Part shown: in pieces, positions 1 through 7,381 of the stretch
Layout of the letters: the number at the start of each line of letters is the position of its first letter
Numbering within the stretch: position 1 is the first letter of the stretch
Assembly: GCA_945875845.1 (NCBI GenBank)
Contig: CAMCMB010000079.1
Location: 1 to 33,269 of the forward strand
Reading direction: 5' to 3'
DNA from: Pirellula staleyi DSM 6068
GTDB taxonomy: Bacteria > Planctomycetota > Planctomycetia > Pirellulales > Pirellulaceae
DNA length: 33,269 bases
The notes under the pieces: model-generated
What the model was told of the DNA's origin: nothing
Databases searched by the model: none
What the model saw: only the letters and a program-made list of their open reading frames with translations
Translations under genes and position numbers: made by a program

Positions 1-469
1 CAACAAAAAACGCCAAAGGAACTCAACGTTTCCAATGGCGTTAATGAAATCAAGATGCATGAACGGGATGGCATCCCCCATGCATCAGTCAGCAGCAGAG
101 CTCAAAGTATACCAACAGGCATAGAACGGACAATCTCATGGAGCGGAATAGGCAGTCGTCTTTCCACTACGCTCTACATGGGTTTTGTGGCGTGTTGCAT
201 CGAATGGTTCGTAGTTGGAACTTTACAGCCGAGCACTACCTTCATCCATATGAAGGGTGGCTAGTTCATGTCGTGAGACAGGAAACGAGCAGGGACTGGA
301 ATCGCAACCCAGTACGATGGCGAAGATCAAAATCAAATGTGCGGGCTACGTCCACCCTGACGACCCGTCACCTGCATAGCGTAATCATTCGGTCGACACC
401 ATCGGGCCCAATTGGTCAACATGCCAGTTGAGTAAGCTGACACCTAAACACCATACCGTACCGCATAAG
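1..469. other. Non-coding or unrecognised left end
   Basis: No open frame here looks like a protein I recognise; the frames at 55-264 and 138-431 have no ribosome binding site and no recognisable motif. I see no RNA gene. The stretch may be decayed sequence or the flank of the structured region that follows. Confidence 0.4.
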
Positions 470-1200
470 CAGCCAAAGGGGGCTATGCAGGGAAAGAGGG
501 GCGGTGTGCGACGACCCGGACGATAGGACCATGCCCCTTGAAATCCTATAGGCGGTCACCCCCAACGATACCTAGGGCGTACCATGCATTTCTGTTGCTG
601 TTTTTCGAGGGGGCCCTTGGCTAACCACTGGTTGAACCGGGGGGCCTGAGAAAATAGAGGGGTGACCACCTAGCGATACCACGGGCTACTTGCGTACGTT
701 TCCGCAAAACGAGAGCCCTAAACATGTGGCACCTTTTATTGATTGTTGGCAGGCGGATAGGTAGAATGGTCGGACTGCCCCCCATGCTTGCGGGTCCTTC
801 CGCCGGTCGAAACAGGGCCATGCGGGAGAATCAATCCCGGTTACGAGAGAGAAAGTCCGTCCAGTGTCCGGTGAATGAGCTGGGGGAAGTGGGGGCGGTC
901 TGCTTGCATGCCCCCATGCCCTTTTGGGTCCCTACTCAAGTTGCATTTCCCCCAATGCGATGGAACGTCCCGATTCTCTCACACATAGTTCCTAGTTCCG
1001 GCGGAATTGCTTTGGGGTCGGGGGCGGTCTGCTTGCATCCGTTCGTTGAGAGTCTTCTGCCTACCCACCCGTTCGTTTTTGTCCCCCATGGGGGACAATC
1101 TGCTTGCATCCGTTCGTTGAGAGCCTTCTGTCATCGGATTACAGAAGGACGACACTCTCGGCAAGGAGAGTGTTCCGAACCGTTCGGAACACCAGCATAA
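470..1200. other. Hairpin-rich, repeat-bearing non-coding region (possible structured RNA)
   Basis: The stretch is full of perfect pairings. GGTCACCCC at 554-562 pairs with GGGGTGACC at 659-667 and encloses a nested stem (612-620 with about 638-647) capped by AACC-ACT-GGTT at 624-634. Further downstream, 1081-1096 is a 16-bp palindrome, CCTTCTGT 1124-1131 pairs with ACAGAAGG 1141-1148, and ACACTCTC 1152-1159 pairs with GAGAGTGT 1166-1173. The last stem competes with an 11-bp arm palindrome at 1170-1192. No reading frame is convincing. I match it to no RNA family; the GTGCGAC at about 496 resembles a group II intron 5' end, but no domain 5 was found. Strand is not determined. Confidence 0.45.
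892..1132 (+). repeat. Three imperfect direct repeats with TCTGCTTGCAT core
   Basis: The core TCTGCTTGCAT occurs three times, near 898, 1028 and 1099, each preceded by a G-rich run. In the second and third copies the similarity continues through CCGTTCGTTGAGAG and CTTCTG, giving units of about 40 bases spaced about 71 bases apart. The nonamer TGCTTGCAT also occurs in the array before parA (near 22928), which may be chance. Confidence 0.6.
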
Positions 1201-1348
1201 AAAAGAGGGTCAGCCAATTGGCGGAACTCCGTTGAAGAGGCAGCTAAGACGATGAGCACATCCGAAAGGAGCGTGACAAGGGCAAAAGCTGTTAAGGACA
1301 AGGGAACGCCAGGGCTTGCCGACATGGTGCGCGATGGCAAGGATAGTG

Positions 1349-1365
1349 TTGTACACGGTGTACAA
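1349..1365. repeat. 17-bp palindrome
   Basis: TTGTACAC and GTGTACAA flank a single central base. The palindrome lies inside a doubtful small frame (1252-1491) and could be an operator or recombinase arm site near the attachment site. Confidence 0.4.
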
Positions 1366-1467
1366 GACGCTGAAAAACTAACCGGGAAAGGTCGGGCCAA
1401 AATCGGAAGAGTTCTTCCGGTCGATTCGATAGGTTCGTTGGCCGCAACCCGTCAGCCAACTACACAC

Positions 1468-1493
1468 TACTACACACTTGGAAAAGTGTAGTA
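1468..1493. repeat. Inverted repeat before the attachment site
   Basis: TACTACAC (1468-1475) and GTGTAGTA (1486-1493) form a perfect 8-bp stem with a 10-base loop. It may be a terminator or an accessory element of the attachment region downstream. Confidence 0.4.
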
Positions 1494-1606
1494 CGCGTTT
1501 TCCCTGCATTTTTCGGCATTTCAACGCAAGCCTTGCGATAGTCTGCAATGGTGCTAAACTGCTTAAAACACTGGGTTTTATGCGTTTTTCGTCGTTTCCC
1601 TGCCTT

Positions 1607-1650
1607 GCCTACGAAGCCGAAGGTTTCAGGTTCGACACCTGATGGGTGTA
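1607..1650 (+). other. Attachment-site half: 3' half of tRNA-Arg(ACG)
   Basis: The sequence threads exactly onto a tRNA from the anticodon loop to the discriminator. The parts are: loop CTACGAA (1609-1615, anticodon ACG), 3' anticodon strand GCCGA (1616-1620), variable loop AGGTT (1621-1625), T stem TCAGG/CCTGA with loop TTCGACA (1626-1642), acceptor strand TGGGTGT (1643-1649) and base A1650. Upstream there is no TCGGC strand, no D arm and no ACACCCA, so the 5' half is absent. Tyrosine integrases commonly use such 3' tRNA segments as att cores. One with its gene 180 bases downstream in the same direction is consistent with attP of an integrase element. Confidence 0.8.
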
Positions 1651-1829
1651 CTAAGTAAAACAAAGGGATTTTTGAATTTGGGCCTTTCCCAAAAATGCCC
1701 TTGGTACACAATTCGGTACAGAACCCAGACTTGGTACGTTTTGCTTCCCTCGCGGCATTCTGCTGCATATAGTTCTCAGCCAGTCCCTTCGGCTTGCATG
1801 GTGTGTATTCATGCTGAAGGAGATCATTC

Positions 1830-2968
1830 ATGGCTCGCTTACCCAAACCCTGGTATCGTCAAGACAGGTTAGCATGGTTCGTAACCATTGCGGGTGTTCG
1901 TCACAATCTCGGTCCAAACAAGAAAGCCGCATTCGATCAGTTCTACGAACTTATGCGGAAACCGGAAAAGAAAACCGTTTCAGCAAAAGCTTTTGCTGCT
2001 ATCGCAGACGCTTTTTTGGAATGGGTTCAAAAAAACAGGTCACTCGATACCTACGAGTGGTACCGCTATCGCCTGGAACGCTTTTGCCAGCGATATCCAG
2101 ACCTTGCAATCTACCAACTCAAGCCTTTTCACGTCCAACAATGGATAGATTCTTACGAAGCCCTTTCCAGAACATCCAAACGGAATTACGTACGCACGGT
2201 AAAGCGGTGCGTAAAATGGGCCAAACAACAAGGCTACACCGAACAGAATCCAGTTGAAGACCTCGAAGCGCCTGGAGCTGAATCGCGAGACCTTACAATC
2301 TCGACGGATGATTTTCGCGTACTCCTGACAAAAATTCCCGATGAGGCTATGCGTGAACTGTGCCTAGTTGCATTCGAAACGGGCTGCCGACCGCAAGAAA
2401 TCCTTGCGGTCGAAGCCAGACATTTTGAGTCAGAGAATGAACGCTGGGTATTTCCTGTCAAGGAAGCGAAAGGAAACGCATTGTCTACCTCTCCCAAGAC
2501 GCCCTGCGTATCTCAAAGAAGCTTGCGGCAACATACCCGACCGGTAGACTATTCCGAAACAGCAAAGGACAAGCATGGACTACCTCAGCCGTAAATTGTT
2601 CCTTCTGTCGGCTCCAGTATCGTACCGGCAAAGAAGCCATGCAGAATCAAGGAGTTAAGCTTGATGCTGCGATCCTCGAAGAAATCAAATTCGATGAGGA
2701 AACCATCGGCAAGAAGCTAAAAGATCTCACTCTCTCTCAACGGCGAAGACTAGCAAATCGTGCGTACGCAAGGTACTCCACCAAATACTCTCTGTATGCA
2801 CTTCGACACTCGTGGGCCACCAATGCACTCCGCTCGGGCATGGACGCATTGACTGTCGCAATCCTTATGGGGCACTCGGACCCTAGCACTCTAAGCAAGG
2901 TATATCAGCACCTAGCCCACAGCCCAGAACATATGCTTAAGCAAGCGAGAAAGGCATTGGGACAATAG
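1830..2968 (+). pseudogene. Tyrosine recombinase/phage-type integrase, frameshifted
   Basis: Two adjoining frames together make one integrase of about 379 residues. The first runs from the ATG at 1830 (preceded by AAGGAGATC) through an N-terminal core-binding domain to the first catalytic arginine in ETGCRPQEIL. The second frame reads IVYLSQDALRISKK onward and carries LRHSWAT (H-x-x-R), GHSDPST and the nucleophile region KVYQHL before a stop at 2968. Continuity is restored near 2470-2477 by adding one base to the A run, giving EAKGKRIVYL. This therefore looks like a single-base deletion in GGAAACGC. No classical slippery heptamer lies in frame, so programmed frameshifting is unlikely. It is either a true pseudogene or a sequencing error. 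It lies just downstream of the tRNA-Arg half-site, its presumed target. Confidence 0.85.
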
Positions 2969-3000
2969 ACCCAATTTCGATGTTGTGACGAAAAAGTAAA

Positions 3001-3033
3001 CGCCCCGGAAGGCGTCGATAGACTTCCGGGGCG
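3001..3033. terminator. Hairpin between convergent integrase and excisionase genes
   Basis: CGCCCCGGAAG (3001-3011) and CTTCCGGGGCG (3023-3033) are a perfect 11-bp inverted repeat with an 11-base loop. There is no long T run, but its place between convergent genes fits a bidirectional terminator. Confidence 0.6.
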
Positions 3034-3083
3034 ATGTCGCAAACCTTGCGGCCTGCATGGTGTACAGGTATTTCGACTAGCTG

Positions 3084-3332
3084 TTATTTCAGTCGAATGT
3101 GTTTGAGCGAGGTCTTAACTGAATGCGCCTTTGGAACCGGTGCCGACACACTCTGAATGCTTGCGTCAAGATATGTCGTTAGATCTTCTTCGCGGACGCG
3201 AATCGCGCCACACTTGCTACCAACCCGCATCGAAGTCAAAACCCCAACTTTGATGAGCGAATAGACGCTTGCAAGGGAAATACGGAGACGATCGGATACT
3301 TCCCGAACGGTGAGAAGTCTTGATGGACTCAT
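3084..3332 (-). CDS. Excisionase/AlpA-like helix-turn-helix protein
   Basis: This 82-residue protein opens with RLLTVREVSDRLRISLASVYSLIKVGVL, a winged helix-turn-helix of the MerR-like excisionase type (HTH_17). It is followed by a wing ending in IRVREEDLTTYL. I chose the ATG at 3332 because it overlaps the stop of the upstream gene as ATGA, the usual mark of translational coupling; a longer frame from 3392 exists but would overlap that gene by 64 bases. Such proteins bind attachment sites and steer integrase toward excision, or act as AlpA-type activators. With its neighbour it forms a tandem pair beside the broken integrase. Which of the two, if either, is the true recombination directionality factor cannot be told from sequence. 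Confidence 0.8.
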   Translation of the reverse strand: MSPSRLLTVREVSDRLRISLASVYSLIKVGVLTSMRVGSKCGAIRVREEDLTTYLDASIQSVSAPVPKAHSVKTSLKHIRLK

Positions 3333-3586
3333 GATCTCACCCTTCGTCCGCTTTGAACAGCGTTCGAAACAGGACAAGCTGCGGCGATCCAATTTCGTAT
3401 CTCTTCAATTCGCCAACGAACTGCATTTCCAATCCGAATAGGGGATGGGAGTTGCCCGGCACTACGAAGCCGCCAAAGTGTACGGATTGACACTTGCAGC
3501 ATCGAAGCGACTTCTTTTGCTGTTACCAATGTTGGCTCAAAATTATTCTTCACTTCATGGTTACACGTGCGAAGACATTGTGCCAC
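3329..3586 (-). CDS. Excisionase/AlpA-like helix-turn-helix protein (first of pair)
   Basis: This 85-residue protein contains LVTAKEVASMLQVSIRTLWRLRSAGQLPSPIRIG, a clear excisionase/AlpA helix-turn-helix, followed by AVRWRIEEIRNWIAA, the typical second half of this family. It ends in a basic tail, SGRRVRS. The stop overlaps the start of the next gene as ATGA, so the two are co-translated. The N-terminal dozen residues may not be coding; a GTG at 3553 is an alternative start. Its 5' end overlaps the doubtful rightward gene at 3445-3978 on the other strand. Confidence 0.75.
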   Translation of the reverse strand: MAQCLRTCNHEVKNNFEPTLVTAKEVASMLQVSIRTLWRLRSAGQLPSPIRIGNAVRWRIEEIRNWIAAACPVSNAVQSGRRVRS

Positions 3587-3978
3587 GCGGAAACAATATT
3601 GTGCTTTTCATGCTCGCCGAATGCCACGATGCTGAAGCAGACCACGGAATATCGACGATGAGTAAGCGTAAAAATCTAATTGGAAGTCTGCTATTGCAGA
3701 TCGCTCGACTTCTTGATCCCGATAATCGTAAACCGATTCGCGCGGTCTCATACGAAATTCACCCAGGAAACACGAAACGATTGCGGAGCATGGGTTTTCA
3801 GCCCGTTCGCAAGTGCACTGCATATGGAGACGTCCCCATTAATGTAGTTGTATTTGATCCGACGCGGCGTAGCTGGCTCGTACGGAATGCGATGCTGATT
3901 CTGGACGATTTCGTGTGGCGGATACGAACTGCCTTTGATGGTATGGAGCAATTAGAATCGACGATGGATGGTTGTTAA
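3445..3978 (+). CDS. Hypothetical protein, weakly GNAT-like
   Basis: The part from about residue 45 to the end looks protein-like. It runs NNIVLFMLAECHD, then KRKNLIGSLLLQIARLL, then IRAVSYEIHPGNTKRLRSMGFQPV. That order resembles the beta4, acyl-CoA loop, helix and N-x-x-x-x-x-x-x-GF endings of GCN5-type acetyltransferases, but the glycine-rich RGxGxG loop is degraded. I would not assign activity. The start is unsure: the first 142 bases overlap an excisionase-like gene on the opposite strand. ATG codons at 3529, 3610 and 3658 are alternatives, with 3658 having a GGA upstream. It could also be a gene remnant. Confidence 0.4.
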   Translation: MGVARHYEAAKVYGLTLAASKRLLLLLPMLAQNYSSLHGYTCEDIVPRGNNIVLFMLAECHDAEADHGISTMSKRKNLIGSLLLQIARLLDPDNRKPIRAVSYEIHPGNTKRLRSMGFQPVRKCTAYGDVPINVVVFDPTRRSWLVRNAMLILDDFVWRIRTAFDGMEQLESTMDGC

Positions 3979-4030
3979 GTGCCCATGGCCGCTCCACGAT
4001 GTTTCTGGTTATTTGGTGCCAATGTTGCGT

Positions 4031-4044
4031 GGGGCGAAGGCCCC
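4031..4044. terminator. Small GC hairpin between convergent genes
   Basis: GGGGC (4031-4035) and GCCCC (4040-4044) enclose the tetraloop GAAG. It lies between the converging ends of the 3445-3978 and 4057-4899 genes and may act as a weak terminator. Confidence 0.35.
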
Positions 4045-4056
4045 TAACTCGTTCGT

Positions 4057-4899
4057 CTAAGTGCCTATTTTGTGATTTGCAATCAAAGATTGTTGTGGAA
4101 CCGATTGGATTTCGTTGTGAAAAAAAGCGTCAATGAAGCGAAGAGCAAATTGGGCGGCAGTGTATTTGGCATACTCGCGGTAGTCATCGTTCTTGTTTTC
4201 GTCTGCGAAATCCGTAACGGATTTAATCACCGCTGCCCAAGTTGTTTGCTGATGGTTATTGGCTTTCAAGAAAGCATAGCTCTCCATGTCGACGGAAATC
4301 GTTTTGCGGTCAGCCTTAACGGCATCAGAAAATTTCCTCCGGTCTTTGACAACAAGATCAGAGCAAGCCATGGGGCCAATCTTGCATTGCAGCACAGTCT
4401 TTGCGCCAGGGAAGCCAAGTGGAATGGCGTTTTGAATGTGGGTTAGAGTTTGCGTCTTTCGAGCAAGGTGTTCAGCGATTGCCACGAGTTGGGGGTTGAC
4501 TGTCTCGACTCGCATCTCAGGGACAAGTTTACCGTTGACACTAGAGCCGTATTGAAAATGAAAGGCTTGGTCCGTAAACACTATGTCGCCGATCGCAAGC
4601 CCTTTTTCGCTGCGGCCGCCACAGGTTCCAATCATTAACGAGAGTTTGGGTTTACACTCGAGCAATGCCGTTGCGGTTGTAATGGCTGTTGGCGTCAGCC
4701 CCATAGAGTTTGCACTGACTGCGGCAATACGCAGTTTATTGCCGATTTTTCCAAAACGAAAAGTATTCCCACTTGCATATAGAACGGGTTTTGTCCAAGA
4801 CAAATTCATGTTCAGCAAATAGTCGAGTTCATCTGGGATCGCAGAAACTACCAAAATATCTACCGGAACATTGACGGGATCGATTTGAGCCATGGCCAT
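4057..4899 (-). CDS. Phosphorylase-superfamily (PNP/MTAN-fold) nucleosidase-like protein
   Basis: This 280-residue protein has the layout of the PNP_UDP_1 superfamily. It has an N-terminal strand DILVVSAIPDELDYLL, a central MIGTCGGRSEKGLAIGDIVF (phosphate or base pocket region), and VDMESYAFLKA, the Met-Glu-Ser motif that contacts ribose in MTA/SAH nucleosidases. It ends with VIKSVTDFADENKNDD followed by a helix. The family cleaves N-glycosidic bonds of nucleosides; some members are immune effectors that destroy adenine nucleotides. I chose the ATG at 4899 because it forms a TAATG overlap with the upstream XRE gene stop; a start at 4935 is possible. The two genes are a coupled operon, so the regulator probably senses or controls this enzyme. 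Substrate is unknown. Confidence 0.85.
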   Translation of the reverse strand: MAMAQIDPVNVPVDILVVSAIPDELDYLLNMNLSWTKPVLYASGNTFRFGKIGNKLRIAAVSANSMGLTPTAITTATALLECKPKLSLMIGTCGGRSEKGLAIGDIVFTDQAFHFQYGSSVNGKLVPEMRVETVNPQLVAIAEHLARKTQTLTHIQNAIPLGFPGAKTVLQCKIGPMACSDLVVKDRRKFSDAVKADRKTISVDMESYAFLKANNHQQTTWAAVIKSVTDFADENKNDDYREYAKYTAAQFALRFIDAFFHNEIQSVPQQSLIANHKIGT

Positions 4900-5507
4900 T
4901 AGTGTGGGTCCTTGGAAGTAGAAGAAAGACGGCATGCCATTGAATAAAGCAATCGAGAATCTTCGATTCGCAGGGTGCTAAAGATGTCCGCAAGCTTTTG
5001 AAGAATCTGCAAAGACTCATCATTAAGGCCAAACGAAACAGAAGATTCTGCATAGCCTTCGCAAAGTTCTTTTGCAGCAACGATATCCGCTAAGCGACTC
5101 AAATTTTCGCTCTCGTCCAAAAGCCAATGCAGTTGTTCGTGACAACGCCGTGGTAGAACTTTTTCTAGATCTTCACAGTAAGGTTGCAGTACTTTTGCAT
5201 TTGCGTGAATCCCATTAGCCATTCGCAAAAGGCGAGATCGGCTAAGGTCATAAGCTTTCCACGCGGTTTCTAGCGCCGTAGTGATCTGAATCCTGGGAGA
5301 TTCATGTATCAGGCTTTGCAACTCCGCTCCGTAAGCCGTTTTGAGTTTCTTGTAGGCTTCGAGGCTGAGCGGAGCTTTACCATGCTCGATTAGCGACCAC
5401 GTTGGCTGTGAGACCTTCGCAATCGCTGCTATATCCTTCTGCTTAATATTTCGTTTCTGACGAAACCGTCTTAGGATTTGGCCTACTTCTTCCTGCGACT
5501 TCCCCAT
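4899..5507 (-). CDS. XRE-family regulator with C-terminal helical domain
   Basis: Residues 5-60 are a Cro/C1-type helix-turn-helix: EEVGQILRRFRQKRNIKQKDIAAIAKVSQPTWSLIEHGKAPLSLEAYKKL. The remaining 140 residues look all-helical, resembling tetratricopeptide-like or sensor domains, with no motif I can name. The gene is read leftward from the ATG at 5507 and its TAA stop overlaps the start of the phosphorylase-like gene as TAATG. The upstream region is AT-rich and holds a small palindrome at 5520-5533 that could be its own operator. The pairing with a nucleosidase-like enzyme suggests a control-and-effector unit, which is inference. Confidence 0.85.
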   Translation of the reverse strand: MGKSQEEVGQILRRFRQKRNIKQKDIAAIAKVSQPTWSLIEHGKAPLSLEAYKKLKTAYGAELQSLIHESPRIQITTALETAWKAYDLSRSRLLRMANGIHANAKVLQPYCEDLEKVLPRRCHEQLHWLLDESENLSRLADIVAAKELCEGYAESSVSFGLNDESLQILQKLADIFSTLRIEDSRLLYSMACRLSSTSKDPH

Positions 5508-5519
5508 TTAATTAGTTCC

Positions 5520-5533
5520 TTAATACGCATTAA
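5520..5533. promoter_or_regulatory. Candidate operator of the XRE gene
   Basis: TTAAT and ATTAA flank ACGC, a 14-base imperfect palindrome 13 bases upstream of the XRE start codon in very AT-rich DNA. The position suits autorepression, as is usual for XRE regulators, but binding is only inferred. Confidence 0.4.
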
Positions 5534-5643
5534 ATAAATAATGAAAAAGTACCACCTTTCAATTATAGCTCGACCCAGATCACAAATCATCGTTTTGCAA
5601 GAAAAAAAACTGGACTTATCAAAGAAAAAATTTGCGCGATAAA

Positions 5644-5675
5644 CCACTTGTGCTAATGTGCTTTAGCACAAGTGG
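5644..5675. repeat. Perfect 13-bp inverted repeat with 6-bp spacer (recombination core-site candidate)
   Basis: CCACTTGTGCTAA (5644-5656) and TTAGCACAAGTGG (5663-5675) flank the asymmetric hexamer TGTGCT. Two 11-13 bp arms around a 6-8 bp spacer is the architecture of Xer/Cre-type core sites. It lies 32 bases upstream of an intact tyrosine recombinase. It could instead be an operator or a transcription hairpin; no T run follows. Confidence 0.6.
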
Positions 5676-5707
5676 AACCGAACGGATTTTAGAGCAGGAG
5701 GCAACGC

Positions 5708-6817
5708 ATGACCAAAGGCAAAAACAACGGAGCGAAAAACCATCGCACTCGCGAGGAGGCCCTTCAAGGTCCTCCAAACGCATTGGTACCGACAGTGGCC
5801 CGGAAACCCTCGGTCACACGACTGAGCACCGCTGACTTTGGGCAGGTGAGCTTGGTTGGCAAGCATGTCGGCGACCTTTTGGCCCAATGCCAAGCTAGCG
5901 AAGCGGCCGCTGCCATCATTCCTTGGTTCTGTGACGCCCTGCCCTCTGCGAAGTCGCGGAAAGACTACTACGCGGATATGTCTGCCTTCTTCCGAGCGAT
6001 GCAACAACAAGGCATTCATCCCTATCAAGTTTCCGGCGACCATGTGGCCATGTACAAGGAAGCCTTGCTCGAGCAAGGGCAGAAATCGTCAAGCGTAGCT
6101 CGCGCTCTTTCCGTCCTTCGTGGCACATATGAGCAGTTTGGAAAGAAAAACCTGGTGCCATGGGAGCGGGTCGGCGACATTCAAGGCGTGCAGTCTCCAC
6201 GTGTCACCAAAAACACGACGCCGAGTCTCAGCGAGGCCGAAGCTTGCAAGCTGCTCCACGCTCCCAATTTGGAAACCATCATAGGGATGCGTGACCATGC
6301 GATCCTCTTCACCTATTTCAAAACCGCTTGTCGTTGTGCGGCGGTCGCCAACGCCAAAATCGGCGATCTGGAACGCACCGATACCGATTGGTTTTTGGTG
6401 GTGACCGAAAAAGGCAAAAAGCAACGTCGCCAGCCACTCTTGGAAGCGGCGGCTCCCCTTCTCCAATGGGTCGAGAACTCGGGAATTGGATTTGCAGATC
6501 CAAAGTATCCGCTCTTTACGCCACTAGCCAACGATCGCAAAACTACGAAGCGGCGTGCGATGAGTCAGCAGTCGATTCTTGACGTCGTCAAGAAATATGC
6601 CCGCCAAGTCGGAATCCAGGTCGACCGCCAAGGAAGGCGGGGCGTTTGCACGCACTCGCTCCGGAAAACCGCCCTGAACAATGCTCTCGAGCATGGTGCA
6701 AAGGTCGAGGATGTTCAGCAATGGGCAGGTCATGCCGATCTTCGAACGACTCAGGAGTACATTGCCTACAAAGAAAAAGGTGCCGAGGAGGCTGCTAGGC
6801 GATGTCAAATACGATAG
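5708..6817 (+). CDS. Tyrosine recombinase (XerC/D-like)
   Basis: This 369-residue protein begins at an ATG preceded by AGGAGG. After a basic, low-complexity N-terminus (about 40 residues) comes a SAM-like core-binding domain (about 60-160). The catalytic domain shows TACRCAAVANAKIGDL (first Arg), the lysine hairpin VVTEKGKKQRRQPL, THSLRKTALNNAL (His-x-x-Arg), AGHADLRTTQEYIAYK with the second histidine position and the nucleophilic tyrosine. All catalytic positions appear intact, unlike the integrase at 1830. A perfect core-site-like repeat sits just upstream. Likely roles are multimer resolution of the plasmid or integration; the site supports the former slightly more. It is read away from the XRE gene. 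Confidence 0.9.
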   Translation: MTKGKNNGAKNHRTREEALQGPPNALVPTVARKPSVTRLSTADFGQVSLVGKHVGDLLAQCQASEAAAAIIPWFCDALPSAKSRKDYYADMSAFFRAMQQQGIHPYQVSGDHVAMYKEALLEQGQKSSSVARALSVLRGTYEQFGKKNLVPWERVGDIQGVQSPRVTKNTTPSLSEAEACKLLHAPNLETIIGMRDHAILFTYFKTACRCAAVANAKIGDLERTDTDWFLVVTEKGKKQRRQPLLEAAAPLLQWVENSGIGFADPKYPLFTPLANDRKTTKRRAMSQQSILDVVKKYARQVGIQVDRQGRRGVCTHSLRKTALNNALEHGAKVEDVQQWAGHADLRTTQEYIAYKEKGAEEAARRCQIR

Positions 6818-7381
6818 ACGAGTCATGGCGATGTTTGCTTAGACACCTCCTGCGGACCGCGACATCCGGGGCTTCGCTTCGCTCGGTGACTTGAGGTCAC
6901 GTCCCCCTACTCCCGCTGGTGCTACGGCCTCTTGTCCATCATCGGCCTAAATCGGATGCGGGGCGGTTCGTAGCAACGCCAAAGCCCGTTGCAACTCTCC
7001 GCTGCTCCCGCCTACTTCCCTTTGTGGCGAAAAACTTGCGGATTGAGACGCATTCGCGCTCACACCTTAAGTTCGCCTTTCAAGCAGTCCCGATTGAGTG
7101 CCTCGTTGGGCGCGGAAGGCATTTGCTTTCTTGAAAACAGGGGAGACCCCAGGGCCGTCAAGGCTCGGAGCCACGCGAGCCAATGCGGCTCCCTCCCCAT
7201 CTTCCGCGCTTCGTACCTTCGCTTGTGCAGACGGGTCCCCTCCTCATTCGCTCGGCCTTGACTGCCCTTCCCCCTAGGCCTTTGGCATTCGCCCCCCGGC
7301 TGTTTGAAAAACAGCGGGGCTGCTTCTCAGCAAGCAGACCAAAACCGCGTTCATTTCATTCACTTTGGGGAGAGTTTTATC
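6818..7381. other. Intergenic region with inverted repeats
   Basis: No gene is convincing in these 560 bases. They hold GTGAC-TTGAG-GTCAC near 6890, an imperfect 14-bp inverted repeat (AGGGCCGTCAAGGC 7151-7164 with GCCTTGACTGCCCT 7255-7268) and the strong hairpin at 7294-7319. The content looks like a leader or recombination region before ardC. Confidence 0.4.
7294..7319 (+). terminator. Strong hairpin in the ardC leader
   Basis: GCTGTTT (7299-7305) pairs with AAACAGC (7309-7315) around GAA, and CCCC/GGGG extends the stem past one bulged G. It precedes the ardC-like gene by about 60 bases, so it may terminate upstream transcription or shape the leader. Confidence 0.45.

Noticed and set aside
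490-560. GTGCGAC-type start similar to the 5' end of a group II intron
   Set aside because: No domain 5 hairpin, no domain 6 bulged A and no maturase or reverse transcriptase in the following 1.2 kb.
835-870. GAGAGAAAGTCCGTCC resembling the conserved RNase P core
   Set aside because: The second half of the RNase P consensus (ACAGGG/GGTAACGC and the closing ACAGAA) is not found downstream in any orientation.
892-1132. CRISPR array
   Set aside because: Only three units with unequal and partly similar spacers, no cas genes; these are direct repeats of another kind.
1252-1491. 79-residue frame before the tRNA half-site
   Set aside because: The possible ribosome site is too far from the ATG, the frame covers hairpins and a palindrome, and no motif is visible.
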